Source of the DNA: JAWXBR01 sp034440235
Lineage (GTDB): Bacteria > Bacteroidota > Ignavibacteria > Kapaibacteriales > Kapaibacteriaceae
Direction: 5' to 3'
DNA: 64,000 nt
Assembly (NCBI GenBank): GCA_034440235.1
Contig: JAWXBR010000041.1
Coordinates: 1-64,000, forward strand
Position numbers and translations under genes: made by a program. Numbering within the stretch: the stretch's first letter is position 1; the number at the start of each line of letters is the position of its first letter. Below, piece after piece: positions 61,815 through 64,000 of the stretch. The notes under the pieces are model-generated. The model was not told the DNA's origin. It was given only the letters and a program-made list of their open reading frames with translations, and made no database searches.

Positions 61815-61913
61815 TTCTATTACAACCTGGTACGATATTCTATTACAACCTGGTACGATATTCTATTACCACCTGGTACGATGTTCTATTACAACCTGGT
61901 ACGATATTCTACA
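61815..61913. repeat. 23-bp tandem repeat copying a gene 3' end and stop
   Basis: Four units of exactly 23 bp start at 61815, 61838, 61861 and 61884, and a partial fifth starts at 61907. On the minus strand each unit reads GAATATCGTACCAGGTTGTAA, which encodes E-Y-R-T-R-L-stop. The real stop of the barrel gene is at 61889-61891 and the further copies lie downstream of it. Confidence 0.9.
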
Positions 61914-62833
61914 CCAATTAGAATAGAGCGCGTAAGGCCATCCGGACGTATAGTACGTACGACTACTGGTGCTGCTATCGTGAGTTCGATGCGATTATAA
62001 TCGCTTAATACGTATTCGAATAGCAGCGCTGCATTGAGTGTAACGCCGCGCGAGCCGACTATTTCACGACGCACACTTGTCGAGTCGACATACGTATCGT
62101 TTGCCACATGATAGATAGGCAGAACGCTTAGGTGCATTCGCAGCTTTTCTTCGAATGTCGACAGCATGTACGAAGCTCGCAGCAAAACGTCGGCCTGACG
62201 ATTGAAACCATTTGTCGGATGATACTGGTGGGCGGCTGACGTAGCTGGATATACATCTGGAGTAAACGTATTGCTGTTTTGCGTGAGTGGTTGTTGCATT
62301 GCGGCAGCCAGCGAGAAGTCGCCCAGGTGCCACACAACGCCAGCAATTACATCAATTGTGCCCAGGCTCGGCTGGTAGTCCATGGGTAGCGGTGCGTTTA
62401 AAGGGCTGCCCTCTGGTGGAAGGGATGGGTATGAAATTCTCATGTCCGCATTATTGAGAGGAAATTTTGCACCAAGTGTTAGTTGCAGCTCGGGTAACAG
62501 GTTGCAACCACCAGTGACTATTACATCTGAAAAACCGATGGTTGACGTTAGATCACCATTAGCAATCTGCATTCCTATGCGCGCCGATGCATTCCACACC
62601 GTATCGAATGAATGACGTACCTCGAGCCGCGGCGAAATAACCTGTACGCCGAAATCAGAGAGTCCATACGAAAACGCAGCGCCGACCCAAGTCTGCGCTG
62701 CGTTTGTTTTGTCATCTACTGCGTGTACGTTAAGCGACCCAGCAGTACAGAATCCTGCATCACTGCATCCCTGTGCTACTACGTTTATGCATGATGTGCA
62801 GAATAACAGTAGAACAACGATGGCAGTTTTCAT
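61889..62833 (-). CDS. predicted outer-membrane barrel protein
   Basis: This 314-residue protein has a signal peptide (VVLLLFCTSCINVVAQG) and alternating hydrophobic strands (NASARIGMQIANGDLTSTIGF, LQLTLGAKFPL, LLFEYVLSDYNRIELTIAAPVVV), ending YRTRL. It is cysteine-containing near the mature N-terminus. No named family is assigned; a transporter- or porin-like barrel is possible. Its stop is in the 23-bp tandem repeat. The start directly abuts the stop of the NTF2-like gene. Confidence 0.7.
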   Translation of the reverse strand: MKTAIVVLLLFCTSCINVVAQGCSDAGFCTAGSLNVHAVDDKTNAAQTWVGAAFSYGLSDFGVQVISPRLEVRHSFDTVWNASARIGMQIANGDLTSTIGFSDVIVTGGCNLLPELQLTLGAKFPLNNADMRISYPSLPPEGSPLNAPLPMDYQPSLGTIDVIAGVVWHLGDFSLAAAMQQPLTQNSNTFTPDVYPATSAAHQYHPTNGFNRQADVLLRASYMLSTFEEKLRMHLSVLPIYHVANDTYVDSTSVRREIVGSRGVTLNAALLFEYVLSDYNRIELTIAAPVVVRTIRPDGLTRSILIGVEYRTRL

Positions 62834-63193
62834 CTAGGCACTCTTGTATAGTTCGGATGTGTCCACAAAGATGAAGTAATTCTTGATGAGATTGTCCTTC
62901 ATGTAAAACAGGTTCGCAAAAGGCACTGTAAGCGTACTATCGTCATGTCGTGTATACGTGACCTTTCCCTGCGATACGATAAGGTCGTCTGTTTCTTTTA
63001 CATCGGCCATAGAGTGCTTGATGGCTTTGATGCTCGAGAAGAAACCACCAACTGCAGCCGCTGCGTTGTCGCGTCCGTGCACAGATTCACCATTACCGAA
63101 ACGAAACTCAACGTCAGGGTGCAGGTGTGATGCAAAACCCGGCGTGTCCATCTTGTCGATCGAAGCGAACAGGTCGTTCATTTGCTCTTTCAT
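62834..63193 (-). CDS. NTF2/SnoaL-like protein
   Basis: This 119-residue protein has the nuclear-transport-factor-2 fold pattern: helix MKEQMNDLFASIDKMD, the FASHLHPDVEFRFGNGES segment, a GRDNAAAAVGGFF stretch and the strands LIVSQGKVTYTRHDD and FANLFYMKDNLIKNYFIF. Such proteins bind or convert small molecules; a substrate cannot be predicted. AAGGAAA precedes the start. Its TAG stop is followed immediately by the ATG of the barrel gene. Confidence 0.8.
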   Translation of the reverse strand: MKEQMNDLFASIDKMDTPGFASHLHPDVEFRFGNGESVHGRDNAAAAVGGFFSSIKAIKHSMADVKETDDLIVSQGKVTYTRHDDSTLTVPFANLFYMKDNLIKNYFIFVDTSELYKSA

Positions 63194-63247
63194 GGCTTTT
63201 CCTTGTAATCGTGTTGAAATGTAGTCGTGTTTTCGATTTGCTCGAAG

Positions 63248-63262
63248 AGAAGAAATTCTTCT
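63248..63262. promoter_or_regulatory. odd palindrome in a divergent intergenic region
   Basis: AGAAGAA-A-TTCTTCT is a perfect 7-bp dyad with a one-base centre. It lies between the starts of the NTF2-like gene and the RfbD-like gene. The size and position suit a repressor operator, but no regulator gene is near. Confidence 0.35.
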
Positions 63263-63340
63263 AGAGTTGTTCGAAACTACAGGAAATTCTGGTAAACTGA
63301 CCCGCTGGTCGGTTTAGCCGTTTCCGTAGTTTGCCGTTAT

Positions 63341-64000
63341 ATGTTAACAAACATCACTGTTGTCGGTGCGGGTAGTCGGACAGCCTCGTCGCTGATACCA
63401 ATGCTGCTGGAAGAGACCCCTGCGACCCTTCACCTACTCTCATCTCAGACATTACCCTACACCGGCGAACGTGTTCGCACCCACAAGCTCGATGTGCTCG
63501 ATCGCGCGGCGTTGAAGCAGGTAGTGATGGGAACGATGTCAGAGGTTGTGGTAAATCTTGCGGCAATGACGAATGTCGACAAGTGCGAGACGGACCGACT
63601 GATGTGCTGGAATGCAAACGTCACGTTGGTGGAACAACTCGCGCGACTTTGTCGCATTATGGATGCACAGCTTGTGCAGCTCTCTACCGATTATGTGTTT
63701 GATGGTGCAAAAGGACTCTACAGCGAGACCGACCTGCCCAACCCCATTAGTTATTACGGTAAGTCGAAACTCGCGGCGGAGAATGTTGCGCTTGGCGCTG
63801 GGGTACATGCGGCTGTTGTGCGGACGAATGTGGTGTACGGACCCGATGACAACCACCCAGATTTTGTGCGCTGGGTAATCGATGCCCTCGATTCTGGTAC
63901 GCCAGTGAAGATTGTTTCTGATCAGTTCTCAAACCCTACGTATGTCGATGATGTGGCCGAAGCGATTCTGAGAATCGTTCGCCGCCGTAGAGCCGGCATG
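63341..64000 (+). CDS. rfbD: RfbD-like dTDP-4-dehydrorhamnose reductase (partial)
   Basis: 220 residues of an extended SDR are visible before the window ends. It has an N-terminal ITVVGAGSR nucleotide-binding region, VVVNLAAMTNVDKCE, the catalytic STDYVFDGAKGLYSE and the YxxxK pair in YYGKSKLAAEN. VVRTNVVYG follows. These features fit the RmlD/RfbD family, the last step of dTDP-rhamnose synthesis, with rfbC at 49668. The nucleotide-binding glycine pattern is unusual (GAGSRTAS rather than GxxGxxG), so a related reductase is possible. Confidence 0.75.
   Translation, partial: MLTNITVVGAGSRTASSLIPMLLEETPATLHLLSSQTLPYTGERVRTHKLDVLDRAALKQVVMGTMSEVVVNLAAMTNVDKCETDRLMCWNANVTLVEQLARLCRIMDAQLVQLSTDYVFDGAKGLYSETDLPNPISYYGKSKLAAENVALGAGVHAAVVRTNVVYGPDDNHPDFVRWVIDALDSGTPVKIVSDQFSNPTYVDDVAEAILRIVRRRRAGM

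Noticed and set aside
61815..61913. CRISPR-like array
   Set aside because: The units are directly adjacent with no spacers, and they copy a gene end.
1..64000. Prophage, insertion sequence or defence island
   Set aside because: No transposase, integrase, terminal inverted repeats, restriction enzyme or known defence gene set was found on reading the encoded proteins; the single NYN gene is not enough.

Overview
The window is about 64 kb of bacterial chromosome at roughly 48-50 % G+C. It is gene-dense, with about 62 protein genes, one tRNA gene, no rRNA, no insertion sequence and no CRISPR array. Several signs point to the Bacteroidota/Chlorobi (FCB) superphylum, perhaps a Kapabacteria- or Ignavibacteria-like lineage. 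These are two proteins with type IX secretion (Por) C-terminal sorting domains, an Omp28/DUF6029/TlpA-type operon, PD40-OmpA and VWA-OmpA envelope proteins, a DUF2723 membrane protein, and Bacteroidota-type TAnnTTTG promoter elements. The lineage is an inference from gene content, not from a marker-gene tree.

Layout. 1-5.8 kb: a small membrane protein, radC directly abutting a Kir-type potassium channel, a lipoprotein, then a CbpA-type J-protein coupled to a UgpC/MalK-type ABC ATPase. 5.9-8.4 kb: an mlaE-mlaF-mlaD lipid-transport operon. 8.4-18.3 kb: 3-hydroxybutyryl-CoA dehydrogenase, lgt, a large PD40-OmpA envelope protein, rsmB, small lipoproteins and a cobalamin adenosyltransferase. 18.4-30.4 kb: ymdB-pyk, an M16 protease, a metalloprotease-like protein, acyl-CoA dehydrogenase, a PafA-like phosphatase, TM2 and DUF2752 proteins, rplU-rpmA. 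30.5-37.8 kb: mdh, a NYN-domain gene behind a structured leader, sixA, murG, and a SPOR-domain protein coupled to a Wzi-like barrel. 37.8-45.9 kb: the TlpA/DUF6029/Omp28 operon, a T9SS cargo gene coupled to DUF2723, a VWA-OmpA lipoprotein and an exonuclease. 45.9-54.4 kb: YihY, a Big_5 lipoprotein-pdxB pair, rfbC, a phosphohexomutase, enolase, pterin dehydratase, thioredoxin, coaE and tRNA-Glu. 54.6-64 kb: a VIT-VWA-CTD protein and its degenerate neighbour, an FMN reductase, a GNAT enzyme, a beta-helix protein, a barrel protein, an NTF2-like protein, and the start of an RfbD-like reductase cut by the window end.

Most genes are housekeeping or cell-envelope functions: glycolysis and TCA (pyk, eno, mdh), fatty acid or butanoate chemistry (hbd, acyl-CoA dehydrogenase), lipoprotein maturation (lgt), peptidoglycan (murG), phospholipid transport (mla) and dTDP-rhamnose (rfbC, rfbD-like). 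Genes are tightly packed. Many same-strand pairs overlap by 4 bp (ATGA, GTGA, TTGA) and four convergent pairs overlap at their 3' ends.

Two window-wide patterns stand out. First, short tandem repeats sit exactly on gene 3' ends and copy the stop codon, at 162-289, 34162-34213, 52941-52990 and 61815-61913, with a weaker case at 37813-37842. Second, a TAnnTTTG element lies exactly 4 nt upstream of the start codon at four or five genes (lgt, the PafA-like gene, coaE, the Big_5 lipoprotein gene, and with one mismatch the gene at 9432), which predicts leaderless mRNAs. The best candidate for an undescribed regulatory element is the leader of the NYN gene (31620-31697). It can fold in two mutually exclusive ways and ends in a terminator-like hairpin next to the ribosome binding site.
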